From NCBI GenBank assembly GCA_017549335.1, contig JAFYVB010000029.1, positions 91,153 through 155,152 on the forward strand: DNA of 64,000 bases, in the 5' to 3' direction. This document shows, piece after piece, positions 8,532 through 17,393 of this stretch. Every line of letters starts with the position of its first letter. Within the stretch, counting starts at the first letter, position 1. Position numbers and translations under genes: made by a program. Source of the DNA: Clostridia bacterium (GTDB taxonomy: Bacteria > Bacillota > Clostridia > Christensenellales > Aristaeellaceae). The notes beneath the pieces are model-generated. The model ran no database searches and was not told the origin of the DNA. It saw only the letters and a list, made by a program, of their open reading frames with translations.

Positions 8532-10067
8532 TTAACCTAAATGAAGCGGCAGTTCAACAATGAAGGAAGTGCCCTTTCCTTCTTCGCTTTCCACATGGAT
8601 CTCGCCGCCGTGGAGCATCACCAGCTGATGCACGATGGCAAGGCCCAGACCGGTGCCGCCCGCTTCACGGCTTCGCGCCTTATCCACGCGGTAGAAGCGG
8701 TCGAAGATATGCGGCAGATGCTCCGCCGGAATGCCGGGGCCGTTATCCTTGACAGTCAGCACAGCATCGCGTCCGACACGCTGAAGCGTAACGTTCACCT
8801 CGCCGCCTTCCTGCGTATACTTAACGGCATTTTCCATCAGGTTATAGACCACCTGCTGCAGTTTGGTACGGTCGGCATACATATCGCAATCATCCTGAAT
8901 GGACAGCGTAACGGTCTGCGAACGCTTTTTGATCATGGGCCCCAGCAGGTGCTTGGTATCCTTGATCAGCGCTGCCATACTCATGTTCTCACGGGAAAGC
9001 TTGACGTCGCGCACGTCCATGCGAACCAGCGTAAGCAGATCGGTCACAATGGAAGACAGCCGGTCGATCTCACGGTTGATATCCGTCATGAACTCGGTGC
9101 GCAGGCCCACTTCCATTTCAGGCTGATAGATCAGCGATTCGATCATGATCTTCATGGTCGCCAGCGGCGTTTTCAGTTCATGGCTGGCATTGGAAACGAA
9201 CTGGTTTCGCGCCTGATCCAGCGACTCGATCTTTTCGCTCATGGAGTTGAAGGTACGCGCCATTCGCCGCATTTCACCCGAGCCGCGCACTTTCACGCGT
9301 ACGGAGAAATCGCCGCGGGCCATGTTCTGAATGCTCTTGGTCAGAGCCGTCATGGGCTTTGTGATAATGTTTGAAAACACAAGACAGAAAATGATGGCGA
9401 TCACCGCAACGGCGATGAAAATGACCAGCATCTGATCCCGCAGCTCGTAAAGATTGGCCATCATAGTCTGAACCGGCGAGGACAGAAGCACCACGCCGAT
9501 CACGTCGGAATGATCGATTACGCCCGCCGTGCAGTATCCCACCCAGTTAAACGCATCTGCATCGGATAACAAAAAATTACCCGTTTTCAGAATTTCTCCG
9601 ACCCCGTCCAAGGGATGCACACCGTAATCCGCCAAATCGCCGCGCACAAGCACGCTGGCCACCTCGGGATAATCCACGCGCACCCCGTTCAGTTCGGAAT
9701 AGGTATCCACCTGCACCTTGCCGTAACGGTCAAGCACCATGAGCCGGCCGCCCATTTCGCCGCCGGCAGCGGTCAATTCCTCATACAGCGCTTCGGTATC
9801 CGACTGGGCCAGCAGCGGCGCGATCCGCACCGCCAGCGATTCCACATTCACCGTATCGGTATGGATGCGCTGTTCAAAGAGATAATCGCCCACCATATTG
9901 GTGAGCGAATTAGCCATAACGGAAAAAGACAGACCGACGATCAGCAGAAAAACAAGAGTAATCTGCCAGCGGATAGAAAATATTCTATTGTCAGTCCTTA
10001 TCGGTAAAATAGTAGCCCACTCCCCACTTGGTAAAGATGAACTCGGGCTGAGAAGTATTGCGCTCAA
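8532..10067 (-). CDS. Sensor histidine kinase (PhoR/WalK-like)
   Basis: Up to 511 residues. Domains in order, numbered from the TTG at 10067: transmembrane helix (about 36-52), extracytoplasmic sensor (about 55-210), second helix (213-234), HAMP (235-280), and a dimerisation domain with SHELKTPLAT (phospho-accepting His296). The ATPase then shows the N box (LMENAVKYT), G1 (DNGPGIP) and G2 (GGTGLGLAI). It autophosphorylates and passes phosphate to the regulator encoded just upstream. The start is uncertain. The only conventional start codon before helix 1 is TTG at 10067, 77 bases inside the regulator gene. An ATT at 10010, with GGGGAG in front of it, would give a more usual N-terminus. The architecture fits a cell-envelope sensor, but no yycH or yycI genes follow, so I do not call it WalK. 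Confidence 0.92.
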   Translation of the reverse strand: MSAILLSPSSSLPSGEWATILPIRTDNRIFSIRWQITLVFLLIVGLSFSVMANSLTNMVGDYLFEQRIHTDTVNVESLAVRIAPLLAQSDTEALYEELTAAGGEMGGRLMVLDRYGKVQVDTYSELNGVRVDYPEVASVLVRGDLADYGVHPLDGVGEILKTGNFLLSDADAFNWVGYCTAGVIDHSDVIGVVLLSSPVQTMMANLYELRDQMLVIFIAVAVIAIIFCLVFSNIITKPMTALTKSIQNMARGDFSVRVKVRGSGEMRRMARTFNSMSEKIESLDQARNQFVSNASHELKTPLATMKIMIESLIYQPEMEVGLRTEFMTDINREIDRLSSIVTDLLTLVRMDVRDVKLSRENMSMAALIKDTKHLLGPMIKKRSQTVTLSIQDDCDMYADRTKLQQVVYNLMENAVKYTQEGGEVNVTLQRVGRDAVLTVKDNGPGIPAEHLPHIFDRFYRVDKARSREAGGTGLGLAIVHQLVMLHGGEIHVESEEGKGTSFIVELPLHLG

Positions 10068-10689
10068 TCTTCTCTCTCAGGCGGCGGATATGCACGTCCA
10101 CCGTGCGGGCGTCGCCCATGTAATCGTACTTCCACACCGTTTCCAGCATGGCTTCGCGGCTGAACACTTTGCCGCGGTTGTTGATGAACAGCTGCAGCAG
10201 GTCAAATTCCTTGGCCGTCAGGCGCACTTCCTTGCCGCCCAGCGTAACGGAGCGGTTAACAATGTTGACCTCCAGATCGCGTACGCGCACAACCTTCTTT
10301 TCTTCGTTGGCGGCAGGCTGACCGGCGCGGCGCAGAATGGTCTTGATTCTGGCCTTGACTTCAAGGATGTTGAAGGGCTTGGTCATATAGTCATCGGCAC
10401 CGTATTCAAGGCCCAGGATCTTATCCATATCCTCACCCTTGGCGGTAAGCATGATGATCGGCACATTGCTGGATTCGCGGATCCGCTGGCAGACCTGAAT
10501 ACCGTCCATCTTGGGCAGCATCACGTCCAGCAATACGATATCCACATGATTGGAGAAAAACACATTCAGCGCTTCTTCACCATCGGCCGCCGAAAGCGTT
10601 TCATAACCTTCCTGTTCAAGCGTATATTTCAAACCCTTGATAATAAGAGGCTCGTCGTCAACCAGCAAAATTCTTTTTGCCACTGTCAT
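9991..10689 (-). CDS. OmpR-family response regulator
   Basis: 232 residues. The receiver domain has the acidic pair Asp11-Asp12, the phosphorylated Asp55 (LLDVMLP), Thr82 and Lys104 (TKPF). The C-terminal winged helix (about 130-230) ends with the usual RTVDVHIRRLREKIE and WGVGYYF. It should bind DNA as a phosphorylated dimer and act with the overlapping kinase. ATG follows GGAAGG by 5 bases. Its resemblance to the WalR/PhoP group is general, and its target genes cannot be inferred here. Confidence 0.95.
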   Translation of the reverse strand: MTVAKRILLVDDEPLIIKGLKYTLEQEGYETLSAADGEEALNVFFSNHVDIVLLDVMLPKMDGIQVCQRIRESSNVPIIMLTAKGEDMDKILGLEYGADDYMTKPFNILEVKARIKTILRRAGQPAANEEKKVVRVRDLEVNIVNRSVTLGGKEVRLTAKEFDLLQLFINNRGKVFSREAMLETVWKYDYMGDARTVDVHIRRLREKIERNTSQPEFIFTKWGVGYYFTDKD

Positions 10690-10753
10690 TCATTCCTTCC
10701 TGTGTATCGAAAAATATGCCTTCGTTGGCTTTTGCATACCTTTCACTCTCTAT

Positions 10754-10782
10754 ATATTACAACAAATGTTTCAATCAATCAA
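10754..10782 (-). promoter_or_regulatory. Possible promoter of the two-component operon
   Basis: Minus strand: TTGATT, spacer of 17, TAATAT (4 of 6 matches in each), about 65 bases before the regulator start. Weak; the surrounding stretch is AT-rich and offers alternatives. Confidence 0.4.
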
Positions 10783-10814
10783 GTGAATTGAAATAATTTC
10801 TACATATTTTTAGC

Positions 10815-10845
10815 GAAAAAGGGATGAATCCCATCAGATTCATCC
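10815..10845 (-). terminator. Terminator of the lipoprotein operon
   Basis: Minus strand: GGATGAATC, six-base loop, GATTCATCC, then CTTTTT. Perfect 9-bp stem directly after the stop of the gene at 10851. Confidence 0.9.
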
Positions 10846-10850
10846 AAGTT

Positions 10851-11396
10851 TTAGTCATTATTTTCAATAATACTGTCATAGGTTATGCCTTTATCCGCTT
10901 TCGCACAGCGACCGCAGGGCTCTATTCCCAATGCAATTGCGTTGCGCTGTGAAATCTTGCGCGGATCATACATCTGACTGCAGGTTTTCTTGTTGTGATA
11001 CTTTTTTCCGCCGTCCGTCGGCACCCAAACCATTTTCAGCGGCATGGATGCATATTCCGCATCCAGCTGCTCGCTATTCATCCCCCACAACAGAAAAGTG
11101 AGGGTGTCATCGTCAAGGACGCCCGTTTCAGGCAATCCACAATCTCGCTGCAGCTTAAGCACTGCGGTTTCCGCTTCGGAATCATACGTTTTGCTGTGTT
11201 TGGGATCAAGATAGCCTGTTTGCTTGAGGACGTCAATCGCCAAGCCGACCGGCGTACCAAAGTCACCCTTTTGCATAAAGCAAACGCAGGCCGTCTCACC
11301 GCAATCGCAGCTGCGCTCAAGGTATTCTCTTTCTCCCGCAAAACCGCAGGAAACAAGCAGCATTACCCCCAGAAGAACGGCAATCAGCTTTTTCAT
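10851..11396 (-). CDS. Lipoprotein with peptidoglycan-binding-like domain and C-terminal Cys module
   Basis: 181 residues. The first 17 form a lipoprotein signal ending LLVSC, so Cys17 should be lipidated and the protein held on the outer face of the membrane. Residues about 45-110 resemble a PG_binding_1 domain (EAETAVLKLQRDCGLPETG, VLDDDTLTFLLWG). The last 60 residues carry KKYHNKKTCSQM and EPCGRC, a small module of two Cys groups and one His seen at the ends of some secreted proteins, probably metal-binding or disulfide-linked. A near-identical pattern ends the L,D-transpeptidase at 20302-22050. It is the last gene of an operon with a flavin reductase-like gene and a HAD phosphatase, a mix that gives no clear function. 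Confidence 0.8.
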   Translation of the reverse strand: MKKLIAVLLGVMLLVSCGFAGEREYLERSCDCGETACVCFMQKGDFGTPVGLAIDVLKQTGYLDPKHSKTYDSEAETAVLKLQRDCGLPETGVLDDDTLTFLLWGMNSEQLDAEYASMPLKMVWVPTDGGKKYHNKKTCSQMYDPRKISQRNAIALGIEPCGRCAKADKGITYDSIIENND

Positions 11397-11409
11397 CTGT
11401 ACGTTTCCT

Positions 11410-11970
11410 TTATTTCAGCTTTTTCCCGTCACTGAATGCATTGCCCGCCTTTTCCCCCAGCGTCAGGTACGCATGGTGCACAGGATCGTAGGAAATCGGA
11501 TCAAGCTTTCGGACGTCGATCTTCCCGTTTTCGTCAAGGATGTTTTCCTCTGCACTGACATTGAGTATTCTGCCCATCAGCATTTCGCTTTCTTCATCAT
11601 AGGAGAGCATCTCGCATTCCAGCGCCATGGGCAATTCCCGGATCAGCGGTGCATCGACAAATGTGCTCTTTTCAGCGTTCCAGCCCGTTTTTACCCATTT
11701 TTCGGGATCATCATTGCCCGACACGATGCCCACATAATCGGCAGGAATGAGCTGCTCTTTGGTGGCCATGCTCACGGTAAAGCCTTTTCGGGCGAGGATG
11801 TTCTCCATCGTTTTATGGGCAGCGGCTACGAATATGCAAATCTTGTCCGCATCCGCCATACAGCCCCATGCCGCATTCATGGCGTTGGGCGTTCCGTCGG
11901 CATTGTAGGTAGCAATGATCAGTACAGGCATGGGATACATCTGCGGTTTTGCGCCAAAATTCTTTCTCAT
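11410..11970 (-). CDS. Flavin reductase-like FMN-binding protein
   Basis: 186 residues with the split-barrel fold typical of the flavin reductase family. The start RKNFGAKPQMYPMPVLI, the strand ATYNADGTPNAMNAAWG, and the later ADYVGIVSGND and the central LECEMLSYDEES are recognisable. Members bind FMN and often reduce it with NAD(P)H, or act as flavin-dependent electron carriers; the actual partner is unknown. It lies 13 bases upstream of the lipoprotein gene and 9 bases downstream of the HAD phosphatase gene on the same strand, so the three are very likely one transcript. Confidence 0.88.
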   Translation of the reverse strand: MRKNFGAKPQMYPMPVLIIATYNADGTPNAMNAAWGCMADADKICIFVAAAHKTMENILARKGFTVSMATKEQLIPADYVGIVSGNDDPEKWVKTGWNAEKSTFVDAPLIRELPMALECEMLSYDEESEMLMGRILNVSAEENILDENGKIDVRKLDPISYDPVHHAYLTLGEKAGNAFSDGKKLK

Positions 11971-11979
11971 ATTTTCCTC

Positions 11980-12618
11980 TCACAATTCAGGCAGTTCCGA
12001 AAAATCATGGATATAGTGATCGGCTACGGCACGCATTTCAGCCTCGTATTCGGCTGAAGTGTCGTCATATACCGCGCACACCCGCATCCCAGCTTCCTTG
12101 GCGGTTTTGTCGGCGTTATAATTATCATCAAGGAACAGAACGTCCTCTACCTTCGCGCCGATTCGCTTCGCCGCCATACGGTAAATCTCGGGATCTGCCT
12201 TGCTGGTACCAAAGTCTTCGCAGGACCAGACATTATCAAACAAATCATAAATCCCCAAGCGCTTCAGGCAAGGATCCAGCGCTGCATGGGGGCTGGCCGT
12301 CAGCACATTCAGACTGTCCCCCCGCTCTTTGAGCTGCTTTACAACGTCTACCACATATTCTTTCGCAGGCACGCGATAGGTATAAGCCTCCACAGCATAA
12401 GCATGCATCAGTGCAATCAATTCCTCTTCGGTACGCTTGACGTGAAGCTTTTCCACAAAGTATTTCGCCGTTCCCGCGTAACCCAGAGGCGTGATGATCT
12501 TGATAATATTCTCAGGATACTCCGCTTCGTGCTCATCCAGAATCCGCAGCATCAGCCCGGCATAAACGGGCATAGAATCCACCAGCGTTCCGTCAAAATC
12601 AAACAGATATGTTTTCAT
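11980..12618 (-). CDS. HAD-superfamily hydrolase (phosphoglycolate phosphatase-like)
   Basis: 212 residues, starting at the ATG preceded by AAGGAG; the open frame upstream of it runs into the tRNA gene and is not coding. Motif I is FDFDGTLVDS (nucleophile Asp8, general acid Asp10). Motif II is LTASP, and motif IV is FLDDNYNADKTAKEAG. The cap between I and II is helical, as in subfamily IA phosphatases that act on phosphoglycolate or similar small phosphates. The family cannot be narrowed by sequence alone. It is the first gene of a three-gene operon with its own promoter at 12646-12673. Confidence 0.92.
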   Translation of the reverse strand: MKTYLFDFDGTLVDSMPVYAGLMLRILDEHEAEYPENIIKIITPLGYAGTAKYFVEKLHVKRTEEELIALMHAYAVEAYTYRVPAKEYVVDVVKQLKERGDSLNVLTASPHAALDPCLKRLGIYDLFDNVWSCEDFGTSKADPEIYRMAAKRIGAKVEDVLFLDDNYNADKTAKEAGMRVCAVYDDTSAEYEAEMRAVADHYIHDFSELPEL

Positions 12619-12645
12619 GAGATCAGCTCCTTCTCTTTCAACCCC

Positions 12646-12673
12646 ATTATACACCCCATCGGTATATTTGCAA
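12646..12673 (-). promoter_or_regulatory. Promoter of the HAD-flavin reductase-lipoprotein operon
   Basis: Minus strand: TTGCAA (4 of 6), spacer of 16, TATAAT (6 of 6), about 28 bases before the ATG. Confidence 0.65.
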
Positions 12674-12697
12674 TGATGAATTTGGGAACCGAAAAAC

Positions 12698-12729
12698 AAA
12701 AAAGCAGATTTCTTTCGAAATCTGCTTTT
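12698..12729 (-). terminator. Terminator of the tRNA-Pro gene
   Basis: Minus strand: AAAAGCAGATTTC, GAAA loop, GAAATCTGCTTTT and further T's, a few bases after the CCA end of the tRNA. Confidence 0.9.
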
Positions 12730-12732
12730 CCG

Positions 12733-12809
12733 TGGTCTGGGTGGAGAGATTCGAACTCTCGGCCTCTTGAACCCCATTCAAGCACGCTACCAAGCTGCGC
12801 TACACCCAG
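12733..12809 (-). tRNA. tRNA-Pro (anticodon GGG)
   Basis: 77 bases including an encoded CCA. Acceptor stem CTGGGTG pairs with CACCCAG, and the discriminator is A. The anticodon stem CTTGA/TCAAG encloses the loop ATGGGGT, giving anticodon GGG with T33 and G37. The T arm reads GAGAG-TTCGAAT-CTCTC. The D arm is the usual GCGCAGCTTGGTAGCGT. It reads proline codons CCC and CCT. It is a single-gene transcription unit with a perfect consensus promoter and a terminator. Confidence 0.97.
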
Positions 12810-12815
12810 ATACTC

Positions 12816-12841
12816 TCCTGCGCCATTTCTCAGGCGCAGGA
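12816..12841 (-). other. Perfect hairpin in the 5' leader of tRNA-Pro
   Basis: Minus strand: TCCTGCGCC, 8-base loop, GGCGCAGGA, ending 6 bases before the mature tRNA. Taking the -10 box at 12845-12850, transcription would begin near 12838, so the nascent RNA would open with the 6-bp core of this hairpin. It has no T-run and is not a terminator. It may assist processing or protect the leader. Confidence 0.7.
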
Positions 12842-12844
12842 TTT

Positions 12845-12873
12845 ATTATAGCAGGCTATATACCAAATGTCAA
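12845..12873 (-). promoter_or_regulatory. Perfect-consensus promoter of tRNA-Pro
   Basis: Minus strand: TTGACA, 17 bases, TATAAT, all 12 positions matching, as expected for a stable RNA gene. It sits just after the end of psuG. Confidence 0.92.
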
Positions 12874-12902
12874 GCGGTATTTCCAACTTTTTTCAAAAAA
12901 AC

Positions 12903-13817
12903 TTAACGAATTTCGCAAGCGATCTGAGAAGCCAGCGCAACGTTGTTAAGAACCAGCTTGATATTGCTCTTGAGGCTGTCGCCGCCCGTCAGCTCGCACA
13001 CGCGGGCCAGCAGGAAGGGGGTGGTCTCCTTGCCCTTGACGCCCTGTTCCTTGGCTTCGCTCAGCGCCTGCTCGATGGCCTGATCGATGACCGCCTTGGG
13101 CATGGCATACTCGGCGGGGATGGGATTGGTGATCAGCATACCGCCGGGATAGCCGATGGCGCGCTGCATGGAGATAGCGTCGGCAATCTCCTTGGGGGTA
13201 TCCATGCGGTAATCCACCTTGAAATCGCTTTCATAGGTGTAGAAGGCGGGCAGCGTTTCGGTCTTGTAGCCGATGACAGGCACACCCTTGGTTTCGAGGT
13301 ATTCAAGGGTCAGGCCCAGATCCAGAATGCTCTTTGCGCCGGCGCAGACAACGGCAACGGGCGTCATGCCCAGTTCTTCCAGGTCGGCGGAAATATCCAT
13401 GGTGGTCTCGGCGCCGCGATGCACACCGCCGATGCCGCCGGTGGCAAACACCTTGATGCCCGCCATGGCAGCAATGATCATGGTGGCGGAAACGGTGGTA
13501 GCGCCGTCCGCGCCGCGGGCAACAAGGATGGGCAGATCGCGTCGGCTGGCCTTGTGCACCTTGGGGCCGGACTTGGCCAGATACTCCAGTTCTTCATCGG
13601 TCAGACCCACGCACAGCTTGCCCTTGATTACGGCGATGGTAGCAGGCTCGGCGCCATGCTTGCGGGCTTCCGCTTCGCACAAAAGCGCCGTTTCGCGGTT
13701 CTGGGGATAGGGCATGCCGTGGCTGATGATGGTACTTTCAAGGGCGATGACGGGACGGCCTTCATCCATGGCCTTCTGTACATTGGGCGCGATTTTCAGA
13801 TACTTGCTGAGGTTCAT
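12903..13817 (-). CDS. psuG: Pseudouridine-5'-phosphate glycosidase
   Basis: 304 residues, full family length, ATG behind GGAGGAG. It cleaves pseudouridine 5'-phosphate to uracil and ribose 5-phosphate (reversibly) in the cytoplasm. Recognisable are ALESTIISHGMPYPQN near the N-terminus (catalytic Lys region follows), VGLTDEELEYLAKSG, KASRRDLP, TVSATMIIAAMAGI, the strongly conserved FATGGIGGVHRGAE, and PAEYAMPKAVID. The kinase that makes its substrate is encoded 14 bases upstream. It ends the ruvCAB-queA-psuK-psuG run. No clear terminator follows. Confidence 0.97.
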   Translation of the reverse strand: MNLSKYLKIAPNVQKAMDEGRPVIALESTIISHGMPYPQNRETALLCEAEARKHGAEPATIAVIKGKLCVGLTDEELEYLAKSGPKVHKASRRDLPILVARGADGATTVSATMIIAAMAGIKVFATGGIGGVHRGAETTMDISADLEELGMTPVAVVCAGAKSILDLGLTLEYLETKGVPVIGYKTETLPAFYTYESDFKVDYRMDTPKEIADAISMQRAIGYPGGMLITNPIPAEYAMPKAVIDQAIEQALSEAKEQGVKGKETTPFLLARVCELTGGDSLKSNIKLVLNNVALASQIACEIR

Positions 13818-13831
13818 TTACTTCTCCTCCG

Positions 13832-14671
13832 TTAAGCATTTTTACTTAAAAATTGTGCAGCGCTGTGCATCCCCGAAAGGGCACAGTCGCGGGTGGATCT
13901 GTTTTCTGCAAGGGCAACGGCAATGCCTGCACAAAGCGCGTCGCCTGCGCCGGTTTTGGGTGCGGCGCTGATCTTTTCAACGGGGATCCTGCCGCAGACG
14001 GCGGAATCGGCATAACAGACGCCTTCTTCTCCCAAAGAAATGAACGCGCGCTTCAATCCCATCTTGAGCAGCGCCGCAGCGCAATCTTCGGGCGTATCAA
14101 GCCCCGTGATCAGCCGTGCTTCGTAAATATTGGGCTTAAAGCCCTCCAGATACTTCATGACGACCAGCGCCCGGCGCACCTTTGCGCAGCTGACGGCGTC
14201 CATCAGCAGCGGCACCTTCGCATTTTGGGCAACATACAAAAGCGTTTCTTCGCTAAGATTCGCATCCAGCACGCACAAATCACATCTGTTGATCAGCGGC
14301 ATAATGCTTTTCGCGTATTCGGGCGTGAGGGCTGCCATCAGTCCCATGTCGTTGATCGCAGTGAGCATATCCCCCGTTTCGTCATGCACGCACAGATAGA
14401 CGTTGGAGCGTCCCTCCAGCGTCAGCGCCCCCGAAATATCAAGCCCCTGTTTCTTGCAGGCCGCTTTCAGGCCATCGGCCAGCACATCGTTTCCGAAGGC
14501 TGTAAAGAACATACATTCCGCGCCGTTTTCACGGATGCGGGAGGCGATATTCCTGCCAACGCCGCCGGGCTTTAATTCCACGCGGCCGATATTGGAATCC
14601 CGCAGGCGCAGCAAATCGCCAGTCATTCCCAGAATGTCCATGTTCGTGCTGCCGAACACTGCAATTTTCAT
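13832..14671 (-). CDS. psuK: PfkB-family sugar kinase, probable pseudouridine kinase
   Basis: 279 residues. The PfkB fold is shown by the N-terminal VFGSTNMDI, the substrate-binding [10 protein letters not shown], and the C-terminal [14 protein letters not shown], whose Asp is the catalytic base and whose GAGD forms the anion hole. PfkB kinases phosphorylate ribose-type or nucleoside hydroxyls with ATP. The gene sits immediately before psuG, and its product would supply pseudouridine 5'-phosphate, so PsuK is the best reading. A ribokinase or other nucleoside kinase remains possible from sequence alone. Its start overlaps the end of queA by 4 bases. Confidence 0.85.
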   Translation of the reverse strand: MKIAVFGSTNMDILGMTGDLLRLRDSNIGRVELKPGGVGRNIASRIRENGAECMFFTAFGNDVLADGLKAACKKQGLDISGALTLEGRSNVYLCVHDETGDMLTAINDMGLMAALTPEYAKSIMPLINRCDLCVLDANLSEETLLYVAQNAKVPLLMDAVSCAKVRRALVVMKYLEGFKPNIYEARLITGLDTPEDCAAALLKMGLKRAFISLGEEGVCYADSAVCGRIPVEKISAAPKTGAGDALCAGIAVALAENRSTRDCALSGMHSAAQFLSKNA

Positions 14672-15711
14672 TCCTTGATCAAGTCCTTTCCGATCAGCAT
14701 ACAGTCACCGAAGCTGAAGAAACGATACTTCTGCGCCACGGCTTCGCGGTAAGCTTCCAGAGCATTATCGCGCCCCATGAGGGCGGAAACGAGCATGAGC
14801 AGCGTGCTCTGGGGCAGGTGGAAGTTGGTCAGCAGCAGATCCACCGCCTTGACCTTGACGCCGGGCTTGATAAAGATATTCGTCATGCCGCTGCCGGCGT
14901 GAACGATCCCCTCATCATCCGCCGCCGTTTCGATGGTGCGCATGGAGGTGGTGCCGATGCAAAGGAGTCTGCCGCCGTTTTTGCGGGCATTGTTGATCGT
15001 TTCAGCCGCTTCAGGCGTGACTTCATAAAACTCGCTGTGCATGACGTGATTGTCCACGTCATCTTCCTTGACGGGACGGAAGGTGCCAAGACCCACGTGC
15101 AAAAGAACAGGAACAACGTGAACGCCCATTTCCTCTACCTTTTTCAGCAGTTCGGGCGTAAAATGCAAGCCCGCCGTGGGCGCAGCCGCGCTGCCGTCCA
15201 GTTTGGCATACACCGTCTGATAGCGGTTGGGATCTTCCAGTTTTTCGTGAATATAAGGCGGAAGGGGCATTTCCCCCAGCTTTTCCAGCAGATTTTCAAA
15301 TACGCCTTCGTAAATGAAACGTACGACGCGTCCGCCTGCGTCGGTATTATCCAAAATTTCGGCGCGCAAAAGACCATCGCCAAAGGAAACGGTGTCGCCC
15401 GCATGAAGACGCCTGCCGGGTTTGACCAGCGCTTCCCATGTGTCCTTATCCTGCCTCTTCAGCAGCAAAAACTCCGTGGGAACACCCGTGGATTCCTTCA
15501 CGCCCAAAAGACGGGCGGGAATAACGCGGGTCTGGTTGATGACCATTACATCGCCCTTGCGCAGATACTCCGTGATATTGCGGAAGATCCGCCCTTCGCG
15601 TAGGGAATTGTTGCGGTTGCACACCATCATGCGGCTTGCATCGCGGGGCTCAACGGGCGTTTGAGCGATCAATTCTTCAGGCAGTTCGTAATCAAAGTCC
15701 TTTGTTCTCAT
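14668..15711 (-). CDS. queA: S-adenosylmethionine:tRNA ribosyltransferase-isomerase
   Basis: 347 residues, normal length. QueA adds the epoxycyclopentane ring to preQ1 at the wobble position of tRNAs with GUN anticodons, the step before queuosine. Hallmarks visible are [23 protein letters not shown] at the N-terminus (in pieces), [59 protein letters not shown] and the C-terminal [12 protein letters not shown]. It follows ruvB by 19 bases, an arrangement common in Bacillota, and is followed by two pseudouridine-salvage genes, which is less usual. Confidence 0.98.
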   Translation of the reverse strand: MRTKDFDYELPEELIAQTPVEPRDASRMMVCNRNNSLREGRIFRNITEYLRKGDVMVINQTRVIPARLLGVKESTGVPTEFLLLKRQDKDTWEALVKPGRRLHAGDTVSFGDGLLRAEILDNTDAGGRVVRFIYEGVFENLLEKLGEMPLPPYIHEKLEDPNRYQTVYAKLDGSAAAPTAGLHFTPELLKKVEEMGVHVVPVLLHVGLGTFRPVKEDDVDNHVMHSEFYEVTPEAAETINNARKNGGRLLCIGTTSMRTIETAADDEGIVHAGSGMTNIFIKPGVKVKAVDLLLTNFHLPQSTLLMLVSALMGRDNALEAYREAVAQKYRFFSFGDCMLIGKDLIKE

Positions 15712-15730
15712 TGTATCCTACTTCTTTTCA

Positions 15731-16768
15731 TTAAGTATCAAGAAGCGAAGTCTGTTCCGCTTCCATATTTTCGGGTTTGATCCTGCCCATATGCTCATAG
15801 CACGCTGCCGTGCAAATGCGGCCTCTGGGCGTTCTTTGGATGAAACCAAGCTGCAGAAGATAAGGCTCGTACACATCTTCAATGGTCATGGCATCTTCAC
15901 CGGTGGAGGCAGCCAGCGTATCCAGACCCACGGGACCGCCGCCGAATTTGTCGATCATGGTAAGCAGCATGGTGCGGTCCACCCGGTCAAGACCCAACTG
16001 ATCCACATCCAGCATATCAAGGCCTTCGCTGGCAATCTCCCGGGTGATGCGTCCGTCGCCGCGCACCTGCGCATAATCGCGGACGCGCTTGAGCATACGA
16101 TTGGCGATACGCGGCGTACCGCGGCTGCGGCGGGCGATCTCAAGCAAGCCCTCGTTATCGGCTTCAACACCCAGAATTTTGGCGCTTCTGCCCACGATCT
16201 GGCAAAGCTCTTCCGGCGAATACATTTCAAGGCGGAAGATGATGCCGAAGCGGTCGCGCAGCGGGGCGGACAGCTGACCGGCACGGGTGGTTGCGCCCAC
16301 CAGCGTGAACTTGGGCAGATCGATACGCAGCGAGCGCGCCGTGGGGCCCTTGCCGATCATAATATCCAGGGCATAGTCCTCCATGGCGGAATAAAGCACC
16401 TCTTCCACTGCACGGCTGAGGCGATGGATCTCATCGATAAAGAGAATGTCGCCGGCCGCCAGATTGGTGAGGATGGACGCCAGATCCCCCGGCCTGTCAA
16501 TGGCAGGGCCCGAGGTGATGCGGATGTTTTGCCCCATCTCGGCAGCCACGATGCCGGCAAGACAGGTCTTGCCAAGGCCGGGCGGGCCGTAAAGAAGGAT
16601 ATGGTCAAGGGAATCATGGCGCTTGAGTGCGGCATCGATGTAGATCGACAGCGTTTCCTTGACCTTTTTCTGGCCGTAATATTCACGAAGCGATTTGGGG
16701 CGCAGGGAGGTTTCGATATCTCCGTCCTCGCTTTGCCAGCCGCTTGCGATCAGTCTTTCTTCTTCCAT
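15731..16768 (-). CDS. ruvB: Holliday junction branch-migration ATPase RuvB
   Basis: 345 residues. RuvB is the hexameric AAA+ motor that drives branch migration with RuvA. Walker A is YGPPGLGKT, Walker B FIDEIHR, sensor 1 is in [21 protein letters not shown], and the C-terminal winged helix follows at about 265-335 ([21 protein letters not shown] region, RTPRGR). ATG is preceded by AAGGAG. It lies 10 bases after ruvA within the ruvCAB operon. Confidence 0.99.
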   Translation of the reverse strand: MEEERLIASGWQSEDGDIETSLRPKSLREYYGQKKVKETLSIYIDAALKRHDSLDHILLYGPPGLGKTCLAGIVAAEMGQNIRITSGPAIDRPGDLASILTNLAAGDILFIDEIHRLSRAVEEVLYSAMEDYALDIMIGKGPTARSLRIDLPKFTLVGATTRAGQLSAPLRDRFGIIFRLEMYSPEELCQIVGRSAKILGVEADNEGLLEIARRSRGTPRIANRMLKRVRDYAQVRGDGRITREIASEGLDMLDVDQLGLDRVDRTMLLTMIDKFGGGPVGLDTLAASTGEDAMTIEDVYEPYLLQLGFIQRTPRGRICTAACYEHMGRIKPENMEAEQTSLLDT

Positions 16769-16778
16769 GGGTTTCTCC

Positions 16779-17384
16779 TTACATCATGCTGCGCAGTGCC
16801 AGACGCACCAGCTCATCGGCTTTGTTGCTCTGTCCGCGGACGGCATTGAGCGCCTTGGTGGCTTCACCGTTGCTGTAACCCAGCGACTGCAGCGCCAGCA
16901 GCGCTTCGGACAAGGCGTCCTCCTGCCTGAGATTTACCGCCGCGGCGGGCTTTACGCCCTCGGGCAAGGATTCGATATCGTCGGTACTGATCTTTTCCTT
17001 CAGTTCAAGGGCTATGCGCTGCGCCGTCTTTTTACCGATTCCGGGAGCACGGGAAAGAGCCGCCGTATCACCGGTAACGATGGCCAGCGTCAGGTCGCGC
17101 AGCGGCATACTGCCCAGCACGCCCAGCGCCGTGCGGGGGCCGATGCCCGAGATGCCGGTGAGTTTTAAAAACATTTCCCGTTCCTCGCGGGAAGCAAAGC
17201 CGAACAGCTCCATGGCGTCCTCGCGTACGCTGAGGTAGGTATATACTTTCATTTCCTCGCCGGCTGCGGGCGCATCCTGCATGGTGTTCATGCTGCAGTT
17301 GAGCAGATATCCTACGCCTGCCGCTTCGATCACCAATTCGTTATGTCCTTTATCGGCAACAATGCCTCGAATATACGAATACAT
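16779..17384 (-). CDS. ruvA: Holliday junction DNA-binding protein RuvA
   Basis: 201 residues with the usual three parts: OB-fold ([13 protein letters not shown] onward), paired helix-hairpin-helix motifs ([16 protein letters not shown] and [19 protein letters not shown]) and a C-terminal UBA-like three-helix domain (about 145-201) that contacts RuvB. It binds four-way junctions as a tetramer. It lies 9 bases after ruvC. Confidence 0.99.
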   Translation of the reverse strand: MYSYIRGIVADKGHNELVIEAAGVGYLLNCSMNTMQDAPAAGEEMKVYTYLSVREDAMELFGFASREEREMFLKLTGISGIGPRTALGVLGSMPLRDLTLAIVTGDTAALSRAPGIGKKTAQRIALELKEKISTDDIESLPEGVKPAAAVNLRQEDALSEALLALQSLGYSNGEATKALNAVRGQSNKADELVRLALRSMM

Positions 17385-17393
17385 GTGTGTTCC

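Noticed and set aside
12619-12777. N-terminal extension of the HAD phosphatase
   Set aside because: It translates the tRNA-Pro terminator and tRNA itself; the ATG at 12618 has a good ribosome-binding site.
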